The notes beneath the pieces are model-generated. The model was not told the DNA's origin and searched no databases. It saw only the letters and a program-made list of their open reading frames with translations. A stretch of 39,611 bases of DNA, from positions 1 to 39,611 of the forward strand of contig JACAEV010000084.1 of NCBI GenBank assembly GCA_013388645.1. The letters run 5' to 3'. Position 1 is the first letter of the stretch. The number at the start of each line of letters is the position of its first letter. A program made the position numbers and the translations under genes. Of this stretch, positions 24,718 to 31,758 are shown in pieces. The DNA comes from Syntrophaceae bacterium (GTDB lineage: Bacteria > Desulfobacterota > BSN033 > UBA1163).

Positions 24718-26202
24718 ATGAAAGTTCTCCTCATTGATCCTCCCCACCAACTCTTCCAGGGTCTTCGGATGTGGGCTCCCTCATTTGGCCTTCTTCAGTT
24801 GGGAGCCTATCTTGAGCGGGAAGGGGTCGACGTTCAAATCATTGACGCCACGACCCTTATAAACCCATGGAAAGATCTCATGAATGCTGTTTCTACATCG
24901 AAGGCAGAGGTCATTGGTATCACCTGCTCGGCCACCTGTCTCTCACCAGAAGCGATTCAAACCATTCATCTCTGCAGAAGGCTTTCCCCAAATTCCATCA
25001 TCGTCGCTGGGGGAAGCCACTTTTCCCTGATGGCTGAAACCATCCTCCGGGAGGTAAAGGAACTCGATTACATCATCATGGGCGAAGGAGAAAATGCCTT
25101 CTCTCAATTTCTTCTGGAATTATCAGGAGGGGGGCAGGGGAAAGGAGTGAAAAGTATTGCCTATCGCGAGGACGGGAAAGTCATTCTTAATGAGAGGCAG
25201 CCTCTTTTGGTCAATTTGGACTCCCTTCCCCTTCCAGCCTATCATCTCATCGATATCGAGAGTCAGGCTTACTACTGGCATGGAATGGGGAAGAGGGCTT
25301 TTGGCCTCTCCACCAGTCGCGGCTGCGGAGATCGATGTGCCTATTGTTCAGAAACGAGATTCTGGGAAGGAGTCTGGAGGGGACGGAGTGGAGAAAAAAT
25401 CATGGAGGAGATTTCTTTTCTCAACCGCCGATACGGAAAAACCCTCTTTGTCTTCAATGAGAATACGTTTAACTGGAGTCGGAAACGGATTGAAGATTTC
25501 TTAGATCAATTGAGGAAGTCAGGTATCAAGATCCATTTCTGGTTTCAATCGCGGATCAGGGATATCCTTCGTGATGAAGATCTCATCCCTGAAATGAGAC
25601 GCCTCGGTCTCTATGAAGTGATGTTGGGGATCGAGAGCATCCGGCCCGATGTGCTGAACCGATATGAGAAACAGCAATCTCGAGAGATGGCTCAAAAGGC
25701 GATTGATCTTCTCAGAAAAAACAAGATCATGGTCATGGCCAACATCATGTTCGGAGATTGGAATGACTCAGAAGAAACGATCAAAGAGGTCTTCCAATTT
25801 GTGAAGGCTCAGAGCGACTTTTTGGTTCTAACTCTGACCACGCCCCTTCCCGGCACAAAATATTTTGAAGAGGCAGAACGGTTGGGAAGAATTCGAGAGA
25901 AAGATTTTGGCAAATACGACTTCATGCATCCAATTATGGATACAAAATTCTTATCTGCAGAGGAGGTTTATCATCTTCAGCAGATCTATTTAAAGAAATA
26001 TTATACCCAACCCAAAATCCTCTTAGGGGCTTTCCTCGACCCAAATCCCTTCAAACGGATGGCTTACCGCCTCATCCTCCGGTATGTTTGGGAGAATGCG
26101 ACGAAAAGGCCTTGGAAGCAACCGAATCTTGATGAACAATTCGGAGTCATGAGTTCGGAGTCGGGAGTATTAAAGCTTAAAAAAGAAGGTAGAAAGCAGT
26201 GA
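24718..26202 (+). CDS. B12-binding domain radical SAM protein (second of four)
   Basis: Cobalamin-binding radical SAM enzyme. The B12-binding-type domain begins MKVLLIDPPHQLFQGLRMW and continues through VAGGSHFSLMAETIL and IIMGEGENAF. The cluster motif is CGDRCAYC with Cys 203, 207 and 210. After the core there is the usual C-terminal helical part (LTTPLPGTKYFEEAERLGRI). I start it at the ATG 24718 where the family begins; an in-frame ATG at 24697 lies inside the preceding hairpin. The final 20 or so residues (from FGVMSSESG) are encoded by a heptamer repeat and probably are junk tail. Confidence 0.88.
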   Translation: MKVLLIDPPHQLFQGLRMWAPSFGLLQLGAYLEREGVDVQIIDATTLINPWKDLMNAVSTSKAEVIGITCSATCLSPEAIQTIHLCRRLSPNSIIVAGGSHFSLMAETILREVKELDYIIMGEGENAFSQFLLELSGGGQGKGVKSIAYREDGKVILNERQPLLVNLDSLPLPAYHLIDIESQAYYWHGMGKRAFGLSTSRGCGDRCAYCSETRFWEGVWRGRSGEKIMEEISFLNRRYGKTLFVFNENTFNWSRKRIEDFLDQLRKSGIKIHFWFQSRIRDILRDEDLIPEMRRLGLYEVMLGIESIRPDVLNRYEKQQSREMAQKAIDLLRKNKIMVMANIMFGDWNDSEETIKEVFQFVKAQSDFLVLTLTTPLPGTKYFEEAERLGRIREKDFGKYDFMHPIMDTKFLSAEEVYHLQQIYLKKYYTQPKILLGAFLDPNPFKRMAYRLILRYVWENATKRPWKQPNLDEQFGVMSSESGVLKLKKEGRKQ

Positions 26203-26299
26203 GCAGTGAATAGCATTTAAGAAGGTGACATGGAACAGGCAGAAGATAGAAATGAAAGATCTTTACTCCGAACCCCGAACTCCGAACTCCGAACTAAGA
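26139..26299. repeat. Inverted heptamer arms across a gene boundary
   Basis: The left arm (26139-26169) reads TTCGGAG, TCATGAG, TTCGGAG, TCGGGAG. The right arm (26264-26299) reads ACTCCGA, ACCCCGA, ACTCCGA, ACTCCGA, ACTAAGA. The arms are complementary and lie inside the 3' end of one radical SAM gene and the 5' end of the next. It is the same heptamer as at 12791-12865. Confidence 0.8.
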
Positions 26300-27672
26300 A
26301 ATTGAAAAGGGTTCTTCTCATTTTTCCCAGGGAGAGAGGGATTAAATTTTCCAATGACACCCTTTATCCTTTTCCCATCTTAGGTCTTACTCTTCTTGCC
26401 GCTCTTTTTCCAAAAACCTATGAAGTGAAGATCCTCAATGAGGTGATTGAGGAAGTTGATTTCGATGCGGAGGTTGATTTAGTCGGGATTACTGGTCTGA
26501 CCTGTGTCATCAAAAGAGCCTATGAAATTGCCGACCGGTTCCGTGAGAGAGGGGTGAAGGTGATGTTGGGAGGGGTTCACCCGAGCCTTTTACCCGAGGA
26601 GGCAAAAGAGCATGCGGACTCTGTATTCATCGGAGAAGCTGAGGGGATGCTACATAAAGTGATCGCAGATTTTGAATCCGGGGATCTTAAGCCGTTTTAT
26701 AAGAATCGGGAGTGGTCGGATTTGAAGGGAATGCCCCTTCCAAGAAGAGATCTTTTGAATAAACGCTATCGGCCTTTTTTTAAAGTGATTGAAACGACTC
26801 GAGGGTGTCCAAATCGTTGTGAATTTTGCTCTGTTCCTATCATCAATGGAAAACGTTATCGGCTTCGTCCCCTTGAAGAGATCGATCAGGAGCTTTCTAC
26901 GATCATCCACAAAAAGGGAGAATATCTCTTCTTATCTGATGATAATGTGACAGCTAGGCAGGATTACGCTTTTGGTCTCTTCGAAATCTTTAAGCGCCAC
27001 AGCGTGAAGTGGATGGGATTTACAACGATCCAGATCGCTACGAATGAAAAACTTCTTGAGAAGGCACGAGAGAGCGGTTGTATCTCTCTTTTCATCGGTT
27101 TTGAATCCCTTCTTCAGGAGAATCTGGACAATGTTTCAAAACGATTTGTGGATACTAAAGAATTGTCGAATTTAGTTAAAACCATTCAATCCCATCGTAT
27201 CGGAATCCAGGGTGCCTTCATTTTTGGATTCGATGGAGATGATCCAACCATCTTTAAGAAAACGGTCGAATTCGTCCAGAAGAACAACATCGACCTTCCC
27301 ACGTTCTCTGTTCTCACACCCTTTCCTGGGACTCCACTGTTTTACCGTTTGGAAAGGGAAGAAAGTATTTTTGACCGCAACTGGTCGCATTATGATATGA
27401 GCCATGTGGTTTTCAAACCGAAAAAGATGACCGTTCAGGAACTTCAGGAAGGATACCTCTGGGCACAGAAATATATCTGTGCCCCTCGATCGATATTGAA
27501 ACGGCTACTCTGGGGGCCCAAGCATCACTTTTTTCATTTCTTGATGTCGAATTTTGTCTTGAGGGGTGCCCAGATGGCTGTGATTCGAAGGATCAGAAAA
27601 GAAGAGATGCCAAAGCCACCAATAACTAAATTACAATCATCAAATAATCAACAAGGGTACAAGGACCAATGA
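26230..27672 (+). CDS. B12-binding domain radical SAM protein (third of four)
   Basis: Cobalamin-binding radical SAM enzyme. The recognisable protein starts around residue 25 (LKRVLLIFPRERG); residues 11-23 (SLLRTPNSELRTK) are translated from a heptamer repeat, so either the repeat invaded the 5' end or the true start is downstream. The N-terminal domain has VMLGGVHPSLLPEEA and FIGEAEG. The cluster motif is CPNRCEFC with Cys 193, 197 and 200. FLSDDNVTA, FIGFESLLQENL and the LTPFPGTPLFYRL end-of-barrel segment follow. The C-terminal tail from ITKLQSS is again repeat-encoded. 480 residues as translated. Confidence 0.86.
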   Translation: MEQAEDRNERSLLRTPNSELRTKKLKRVLLIFPRERGIKFSNDTLYPFPILGLTLLAALFPKTYEVKILNEVIEEVDFDAEVDLVGITGLTCVIKRAYEIADRFRERGVKVMLGGVHPSLLPEEAKEHADSVFIGEAEGMLHKVIADFESGDLKPFYKNREWSDLKGMPLPRRDLLNKRYRPFFKVIETTRGCPNRCEFCSVPIINGKRYRLRPLEEIDQELSTIIHKKGEYLFLSDDNVTARQDYAFGLFEIFKRHSVKWMGFTTIQIATNEKLLEKARESGCISLFIGFESLLQENLDNVSKRFVDTKELSNLVKTIQSHRIGIQGAFIFGFDGDDPTIFKKTVEFVQKNNIDLPTFSVLTPFPGTPLFYRLEREESIFDRNWSHYDMSHVVFKPKKMTVQELQEGYLWAQKYICAPRSILKRLLWGPKHHFFHFLMSNFVLRGAQMAVIRRIRKEEMPKPPITKLQSSNNQQGYKDQ

Positions 27673-27780
27673 TCAACCGTTCTGACTCAGTTTGGTTATT
27701 GATGAATGGGATGGATTCCTAAACCTGTTGGGAACAGGTTTGTAGCTTGATTATTGATAATGGGTGATTAAGGAGTAACG
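27612..27780. repeat. CAA-type heptamer runs flanking a perfect 9-bp hairpin
   Basis: 7-mers ending in CAA (for example GGACCAA, TGATCAA near 27662) are followed by complementary TTGGTTATTGATG-like sequence. In the middle, AAACCTGTT (27721-27729) and AACAGGTTT (27733-27741) form a perfect stem with a GGG loop. There is no T tract after the stem, so it is not a clear terminator. The stop codon of the third B12 radical SAM gene lies in the left part. Confidence 0.55.
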
Positions 27781-27795
27781 GAAATTTAGTTCGTC

Positions 27796-29196
27796 ATGAA
27801 AGTTCTACTTATCTCCGTCAACCGTGAGAGGATGCCTTTTCCTGTTTTTCCACTGGGTTTGGCATACATCGTCAGGGGATTAAGGGAAGGGGGCCATCAG
27901 ATTGAAATCATGGATCTTTGTTTCTCTCAAGAGGTTTCCGTTGATCTTAACAAAACCCTTCTTCGATTTCAGCCCAACCTGATTGGGATTTCTCTGAGAA
28001 ATCTCGATAATCTTACCTATCCCACCTCCGTCTCTTATCTCGAAGAGGTAGAAGAGGTGATTAAAATTTGTCGTCAATCCACCTCGTCGCCAATCGTCAT
28101 AGGAGGTTCGGGATATTCTCTGGCTCCCAAAGAGCTTCTTCAGCACTTTGATGTCGATTTTGGAATTGTAGGAGAAGGAGAAGAAGTTTTTCTCCAATTC
28201 GTAAAATCCATTGAAAAGGGTGACCCCATTTCCCCATCTCCTTATTTCCTCATTAAGGGAAAGCCTTATCCTCCTATGATAGAAGGTGGACGGGTCTATC
28301 CTGTCCGACATCCTGATCGAGCCCTTTTTGAAACGCGTCGTTATTTAGAGGAAGGAGGAATGGCAAACATTCAAACGAAACGAGGCTGCCCTTTCTCCTG
28401 CGTCTATTGCACTTATCCTCTATTGGAAGGTAAGGAGATTAGGACGAGAAAGACGGAGGAGGTGATTGAGGAAATCAGACAGCTTGTTGAGGAAGGAGTG
28501 GATTATATTTACTTTGTGGACGATATTTTTAATTATCCTCCTTCTTATACTGAAGCGTTATGTCGTGAAATGGTTCAAAGAAAATTCAATGTCAAATGGA
28601 GTGCTTTTGTCAATCCAAGTTTTTTAACCGGAAGCCTTTTGAATTGGATGAAAGAGGCGGGATGTGAGGGGATTGAATTTGGAACGGATTCAGGATCCCC
28701 TCAGATGCTCGAAAATTATAAGAAATCATTTACTCAAGAGGATATTATTCGATCATCAAACATCTGTTCAAAACTGAATGTCAACTACTGTCACTATCTT
28801 CTCTTCGGGGGTCCAGGGGAAAACGAAGAGACGATTGAGGAGTCTTTTCGGTTGATGGATCAACTCGATCCAACAGCGATCATTGCCATGTTGGGTATCC
28901 GAATCTATCCAGGAACGGAAATGGAACAAATCTCCCTTTCTCAGGGGGTGATCCAACAGGATGCTCTTCTCATCTATCCCCATTTTTATATCTCCCCAGA
29001 ATTAGGAGGAAGGTTGAGTGAAATCGTTCAGGAGAAAGCCCTTGCGAGAAAGAAATGGATCGTCCCTGGGTTGGAAATTAACATCACGCAGAATCTGATC
29101 GAGCAAATCAGGAGATTTCGAATTCGAGGACCTTTATGGGAATTGGTGGGAAGAATGAAGAAGCCAAGAGTCGGCCCCCTCCGGGACCTGAAATGA
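27796..29196 (+). CDS. B12-binding domain radical SAM protein (fourth of four)
   Basis: Cobalamin-binding radical SAM enzyme. The N-terminal domain (MKVLLISVNRERMPFPVFPL, GLAYIVRGLREGGHQI, IVIGGSGYSLAPKELL, IVGEGEE) is followed by the cluster motif CPFSCVYC with Cys 198, 202 and 205. IYFVDDIFNYPPSY and IEFGTDSGSPQML are the usual radical SAM strands. The C-terminal half (IYPGTEMEQISLSQGV) is shared with enzymes found in lipid-biosynthesis gene sets. 466 residues. The start has no strong ribosome site; it follows a repeat-rich spacer. Confidence 0.88.
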   Translation: MKVLLISVNRERMPFPVFPLGLAYIVRGLREGGHQIEIMDLCFSQEVSVDLNKTLLRFQPNLIGISLRNLDNLTYPTSVSYLEEVEEVIKICRQSTSSPIVIGGSGYSLAPKELLQHFDVDFGIVGEGEEVFLQFVKSIEKGDPISPSPYFLIKGKPYPPMIEGGRVYPVRHPDRALFETRRYLEEGGMANIQTKRGCPFSCVYCTYPLLEGKEIRTRKTEEVIEEIRQLVEEGVDYIYFVDDIFNYPPSYTEALCREMVQRKFNVKWSAFVNPSFLTGSLLNWMKEAGCEGIEFGTDSGSPQMLENYKKSFTQEDIIRSSNICSKLNVNYCHYLLFGGPGENEETIEESFRLMDQLDPTAIIAMLGIRIYPGTEMEQISLSQGVIQQDALLIYPHFYISPELGGRLSEIVQEKALARKKWIVPGLEINITQNLIEQIRRFRIRGPLWELVGRMKKPRVGPLRDLK

Positions 29197-29198
29197 TT

Positions 29199-29239
29199 TA
29201 AACACTAAACACTAAACACTAAACTCTAAACTCTAAACC
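29199..29239. repeat. AAACACT heptamer tandem
   Basis: Near-perfect tandem 7-mers AACACTA, AACACTA, AACACTA, AACTCTA, AACTCTA immediately follow the stop of the fourth B12 radical SAM gene. It is the cleanest heptamer run in the window and has no inverted arm next to it. Confidence 0.8.
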
Positions 29240-29243
29240 TTTA

Positions 29244-29337
29244 CCCTGTTAAGTAATCATGTATGAAATTGATGGTTTCACTTTTCCGAAGGGCCATGGA
29301 AATCAAACCAGAAATAATTCTTCTGTACTTAACAGGG
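29244..29337. repeat. MITE-like 94-bp element with 12-bp terminal inverted repeats
   Basis: CCCTGTTAAGTA (29244-29255) and TACTTAACAGGG (29326-29337) are perfect complements. The interior is itself imperfectly palindromic (GATGGTTT facing AAATCAAACC). No coding capacity. The size and terminal repeats resemble a miniature inverted-repeat element, but no target-site duplication is obvious and no second copy is in the window. Confidence 0.55.
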
Positions 29338-29349
29338 CGAGCAAATGCA

Positions 29350-29455
29350 ACATCTAAAACTCAAAAGATTATTCGGTTTTGAAGTTTGTACTTTGCCTGC
29401 CTGCCGGTAGGCAGGGGGTTTTGAGTTTAGGATTTAAAATCAATACTTAAAACTG
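29350..29455. repeat. Heptamer arms around a GC-rich palindrome before fabG-like gene
   Basis: CTAAAACTCAAAA (29354-29366) faces TTTTGAGTTTAG (29419-29430), and the right arm continues as 7-mers TTTGAGT, TTAGGAT, TTAAAAT, CAATACT, TAAAACT. Between them lies a GC-rich dyad CCTGCCGGTAGGCAGG (29398-29414). This is a palindrome in a palindrome ending just before the ribosome site of the next gene. Confidence 0.55.
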
Positions 29456-29465
29456 GAGGATGACC

Positions 29466-30206
29466 ATGCTGCTTAAAGATAAGGTGGCTATTGTCACAGG
29501 GGGTACGAAAGGTATTGGAAAGGCGATTTGTCTTCTCTTGGCTGAGGAAGGGGCAAGCGTCATTGCTAATTTCTCAAAGGATGTGGAGGCTGCAGAAGAT
29601 TTGATGAGCGAGGCAAAATCAAAAGGATTGAGCATAGGCTTGTTTAAAGCCGATATCACTCAGTTCGATCAGGTAAAAGAGATGGTGGAAGAGACCTTTG
29701 CTCAATACGGAAAGATTGATATCTTGGTGAATAATGTGGGCGTTGTCCGGGATAACTTCCTCATGTTGATGAGTGATGAGGATTGGGATTCCCTTCTCAG
29801 AACCAATCTGACCAGTCTCTTTTATTGTTGCAAAACTGTGATCCGGAAGATGATTCCGCAGAGAAGAGGAAAAATCATCAATATCTCTTCCATCAGCGGG
29901 ATTTTGGGAACTTCAGGCCAGACGAATTATGCGGCAACCAAAGGAGGCGTGATTAGTTTTACGAAATCCCTTGCTCGGGAGCTGGGTCCTCTCAATATTC
30001 ATGTCAATGCCGTGGCTCCGGGATTGATCGAATCAGAAGTGGTGTCCAAGATGCCTAAGGAGAAAGTGGAGGCCATTATCAAATCCTCCAGCCTCGGAAG
30101 GGTTGGAAAGCCTGAAGAAGTCGCTCAGGCTGTGCTCTTTCTGGCGTCAGAGCGTTCAGACTACATCACCGGCCAAACCATTGTCGTAGACGGAGGAATT
30201 GTTTAA
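29466..30206 (+). CDS. FabG-like 3-oxoacyl-ACP reductase (SDR family)
   Basis: NAD(P)H-dependent short-chain dehydrogenase, most likely reducing a 3-ketoacyl-ACP. The cofactor motif is [19 protein letters not shown] is the NNAG-like block; the catalytic Ser and YxxxK are in [10 protein letters not shown] and TNYAATKGG; and the C-terminus [13 protein letters not shown] is the FabG end. About 246 residues. The ATG at 29466 is chosen because GGAGG (29455-29459) sits 6 bases upstream, whereas the ATG at 29460 directly abuts that box. It is the last gene of the collinear block before the accessory island, and its natural partner ketosynthase is found beyond the island at 37511. Confidence 0.9.
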   Translation: MLLKDKVAIVTGGTKGIGKAICLLLAEEGASVIANFSKDVEAAEDLMSEAKSKGLSIGLFKADITQFDQVKEMVEETFAQYGKIDILVNNVGVVRDNFLMLMSDEDWDSLLRTNLTSLFYCCKTVIRKMIPQRRGKIINISSISGILGTSGQTNYAATKGGVISFTKSLARELGPLNIHVNAVAPGLIESEVVSKMPKEKVEAIIKSSSLGRVGKPEEVAQAVLFLASERSDYITGQTIVVDGGIV

Positions 30207-30271
30207 AATTGGGGACGGGTTCCTATTTCGGACCATCGAATAGGACCATAAATTTGAACCCGTCCCCAATT
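30207..30271. repeat. Palindromic element with 16-bp perfect arms
   Basis: AATTGGGGACGGGTTC (30207-30222) is perfectly complementary to 30256-30271. A second, nested dyad TCCTATT / AATAGGA (30221-30227 and 30239-30245) lies inside. It begins at the stop codon of the fabG-like gene. It resembles REP-type palindromes bearing a GGGGACGG core; related sequence occurs at 24660-24680 and, more loosely, at 31226-31277. A transcript end for the upstream operon is possible, but no T tract follows. Confidence 0.7.
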
Positions 30272-30375
30272 CCTGCTCCAACGGATTTCCAATCCATTTT
30301 GGGGAAATTTAAAATGGGGCGATTTTAAAAAAGGACATAGAGACTACAATTTATAAACCCCTGGGTCTATTTCGC

Positions 30376-30798
30376 TTAACAAATAACCCTGAGGGCAAGA
30401 CGGGAGAAGTCTTCATCAAAGCTGATGCAGGCAATATCCTTGAGGATTGTCTTGACCACAACATAAGAGATGGCATCGCAAAAAGAGAGCTTCTTGTCCT
30501 TGCTGAATAGACGAAATACCCGCTCAGCTTCGTCCCGGACCGAATCATCGTAGTAAACGATCCTGAGACCAGGCTTGATCTCGTCCAGAAACCGGATCGC
30601 TGCTTTGGAGTTAAATCGGTAAAGAAGGAGGGTGGCAGTTTCGCTAATGATATCCCACGTTGTCCAGAGAGAAATCTTCTGGATCAAAGCTTCCTCAAGG
30701 ATTTGACCTGCCCGCTCATAGTTAATGTCTTTTGGATAAAGGGAAGCAAACAGAAAGGAGGTATCGCAGAAGGCTCGGTCGCCAGGAAACTCAATCAT
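30376..30798 (-). CDS. PIN-domain ribonuclease toxin (VapC-like)
   Basis: Predicted Mg-dependent RNase toxin. The four acidic positions of the PIN fold are visible: AFCDTSFLFA (Asp12), IISETATLLLY (Glu), LSFCDAISYVV (Asp) and ISFDEDFSRL (Asp). 140 residues, normal length. Its start overlaps the antitoxin stop by 4 bases, the usual antitoxin-first arrangement. It lies on the opposite strand to the flanking biosynthetic genes and between two palindromic elements, consistent with acquisition as a cassette. Confidence 0.88.
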   Translation of the reverse strand: MIEFPGDRAFCDTSFLFASLYPKDINYERAGQILEEALIQKISLWTTWDIISETATLLLYRFNSKAAIRFLDEIKPGLRIVYYDDSVRDEAERVFRLFSKDKKLSFCDAISYVVVKTILKDIACISFDEDFSRLALRVIC

Positions 30799-31067
30799 CG
30801 ATTTCCCTTGGGATAAAGATAGTCCTTGACTCTTTGGGAAATAGGCTCTTTGGGTTGCTCTTTCATTCCGGAAGAGAGTTTCTTCCTGAGGCGAAGCAAT
30901 GTTTGAACGGCTTGTCCTGGCTCCACCATCGTCCGGGCAGACCGGATCTCAGCAACGGTCTCATTACGAACGGTAATCATGAAAATGGCTTCAGGATTTT
31001 TCTCTATTTCCTTAATGATCTTTGGGAGGTCTTTCCTCGCATTGCTAACGGAAACGATGTTTTTCAT
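30795..31067 (-). CDS. Phd/YefM-like antitoxin
   Basis: Small DNA-binding antitoxin for the adjacent PIN toxin. MKNIVSVSNARKDLPKIIKE is the typical Phd/YefM N-terminal start, and MITVRNETVAEIRS is the strand preceding the dimer interface; the C-terminal half is basic and would wrap the toxin. I start at the ATG 31067, which follows a GAAGGAG box, rather than at an ATG 33 bases further upstream. 90 residues. A palindrome just upstream is a likely autoregulation site. Confidence 0.8.
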   Translation of the reverse strand: MKNIVSVSNARKDLPKIIKEIEKNPEAIFMITVRNETVAEIRSARTMVEPGQAVQTLLRLRKKLSSGMKEQPKEPISQRVKDYLYPKGNR

Positions 31068-31085
31068 TTGGGACTCCTTCAATAA

Positions 31086-31098
31086 GTACAATTTGTAC
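31086..31098. promoter_or_regulatory. Probable operator of the toxin-antitoxin pair
   Basis: GTACAATTTGTAC is a perfect 13-base palindrome with one central base, about 19 bases upstream of the antitoxin ATG and next to an AT-rich -10-like element (TATACAAT on the minus strand, about 31101-31110). Autoregulation by the antitoxin is the common arrangement for such pairs. Confidence 0.55.
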
Positions 31099-31225
31099 AT
31101 ATTGTATAAAATTGCTTTAAAAAAGTCAACGTAAAAATATTTGTTTTGCTGTTGCCATTCGGTAGGGCAAAAGGGTTTTAAATTTTGAGTGAGGAGGTTT
31201 GTTACTCGGTGTCGTTTACAGAAAA

Positions 31226-31277
31226 GGGGACAGACTACTTCATAGCATTATTGAATTTAAAAAAGTAGTCTGTCCTC
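31226..31277. repeat. Palindromic element with 15-bp arms beyond the toxin-antitoxin pair
   Basis: GGGGACAGACTACTT (31226-31240) and AAGTAGTCTGTCCTC (31263-31277) are complementary except for one G.T position. It shares the GGGGAC start with the element at 30207-30271 on the other side of the toxin-antitoxin genes. Short GGGGACAG hairpins of this kind are often partners of REP-associated Y1 transposases, but no such gene is in the window. Confidence 0.6.
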
Positions 31278-31289
31278 ATTATCTTTTTT

Positions 31290-31704
31290 CTATTTCGCTC
31301 GTTCCCAAATTAAAAGGCCTCGCGTTATCCTTCCGGCAAATCTCGGCGAAGGCCCCCATGCAGTTAAGATCACTAACCGGTCGCCCTCAAATTTATAGAA
31401 TCGCACCTGTTCAGTGCCGGTTCACAGCGGGTTCCAAGAAACATCGACCTTGGTGATTTGTTTGTCTCCTTCAACGTGATACATGCCCGTGTAGGCAATC
31501 ATGGTCCGGTGGAGGGCAACACGGTCTTGATCGGTTTGTGGGGGTTTTCGTCCATCTCCCTCTATGATAACCATCATCCGGTCTTCATGCGTGAAGATGA
31601 TATAGCCTTTCGGATTTTTTCCCCAGTCATAAAATCTTTCACCGGTATCTTGAAACTCACCCTCGAAAGCGACAAGTTTCCAGATGCCAAGTAGCTTTGC
31701 CCGA
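31290..31704 (-). pseudogene. Decayed lipocalin-like domain protein
   Basis: Read on the minus strand from about 31695, the frame gives LLGIWKLVAFEGEFQDTG, then NPKGYIIFTHEDRMMVIIEG, MIAYTGMYHVEGDKQITKV and DVSWNPL, followed by a stop codon (TGA, 31422-31424). The same frame then resumes as TGTEQVRFYKFEGDRLVIL and ends LLIWERAK at 31290. This is the lipocalin-like (Lipocalin_5-type) domain of about 135 residues, where a Trp is normal at the position of the stop, so one TGG to TGA change explains it. The 5' end is also missing: an in-frame stop lies within the 21-bp repeat with no start codon after it. Both defects make it a pseudogene. Confidence 0.82.
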
Positions 31705-31707
31705 TCG

Positions 31708-31749
31708 TCAAACGGGAGTCACATCTTATCAAATGGGGGTCACATCTTA
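31708..31749. repeat. 21-bp tandem duplication at the broken end of the lipocalin pseudogene
   Basis: Two adjacent 21-base units, TCAAACGGGAGTCACATCTTA and TCAAATGGGGGTCACATCTTA, differ at two positions. They lie exactly between the truncated 5' end of the pseudogene and the 5' boundary of the group II intron remnant. Confidence 0.8.
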
Positions 31750-31758
31750 AATATTAGC

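Noticed and set aside
14244-30206. Calling the block a ladderane pathway
   Set aside because: Radical SAM plus FAS genes resemble ladderane-associated clusters, but the other genes expected there, such as dehydratases and desaturase-like oxidoreductases, are not seen and no diagnostic signature could be confirmed.
31422-31424. TGA in the lipocalin-like frame as a selenocysteine codon
   Set aside because: Family members have Trp there rather than Cys, the 5' end of the gene is also missing, and no selenocysteine insertion hairpin was recognised after the codon.
31199-31694. Two plus-strand open frames of about 80 codons
   Set aside because: They are antisense to the lipocalin-like pseudogene, which has clear family similarity on the minus strand; the plus-strand products show no domain and include palindrome sequence.
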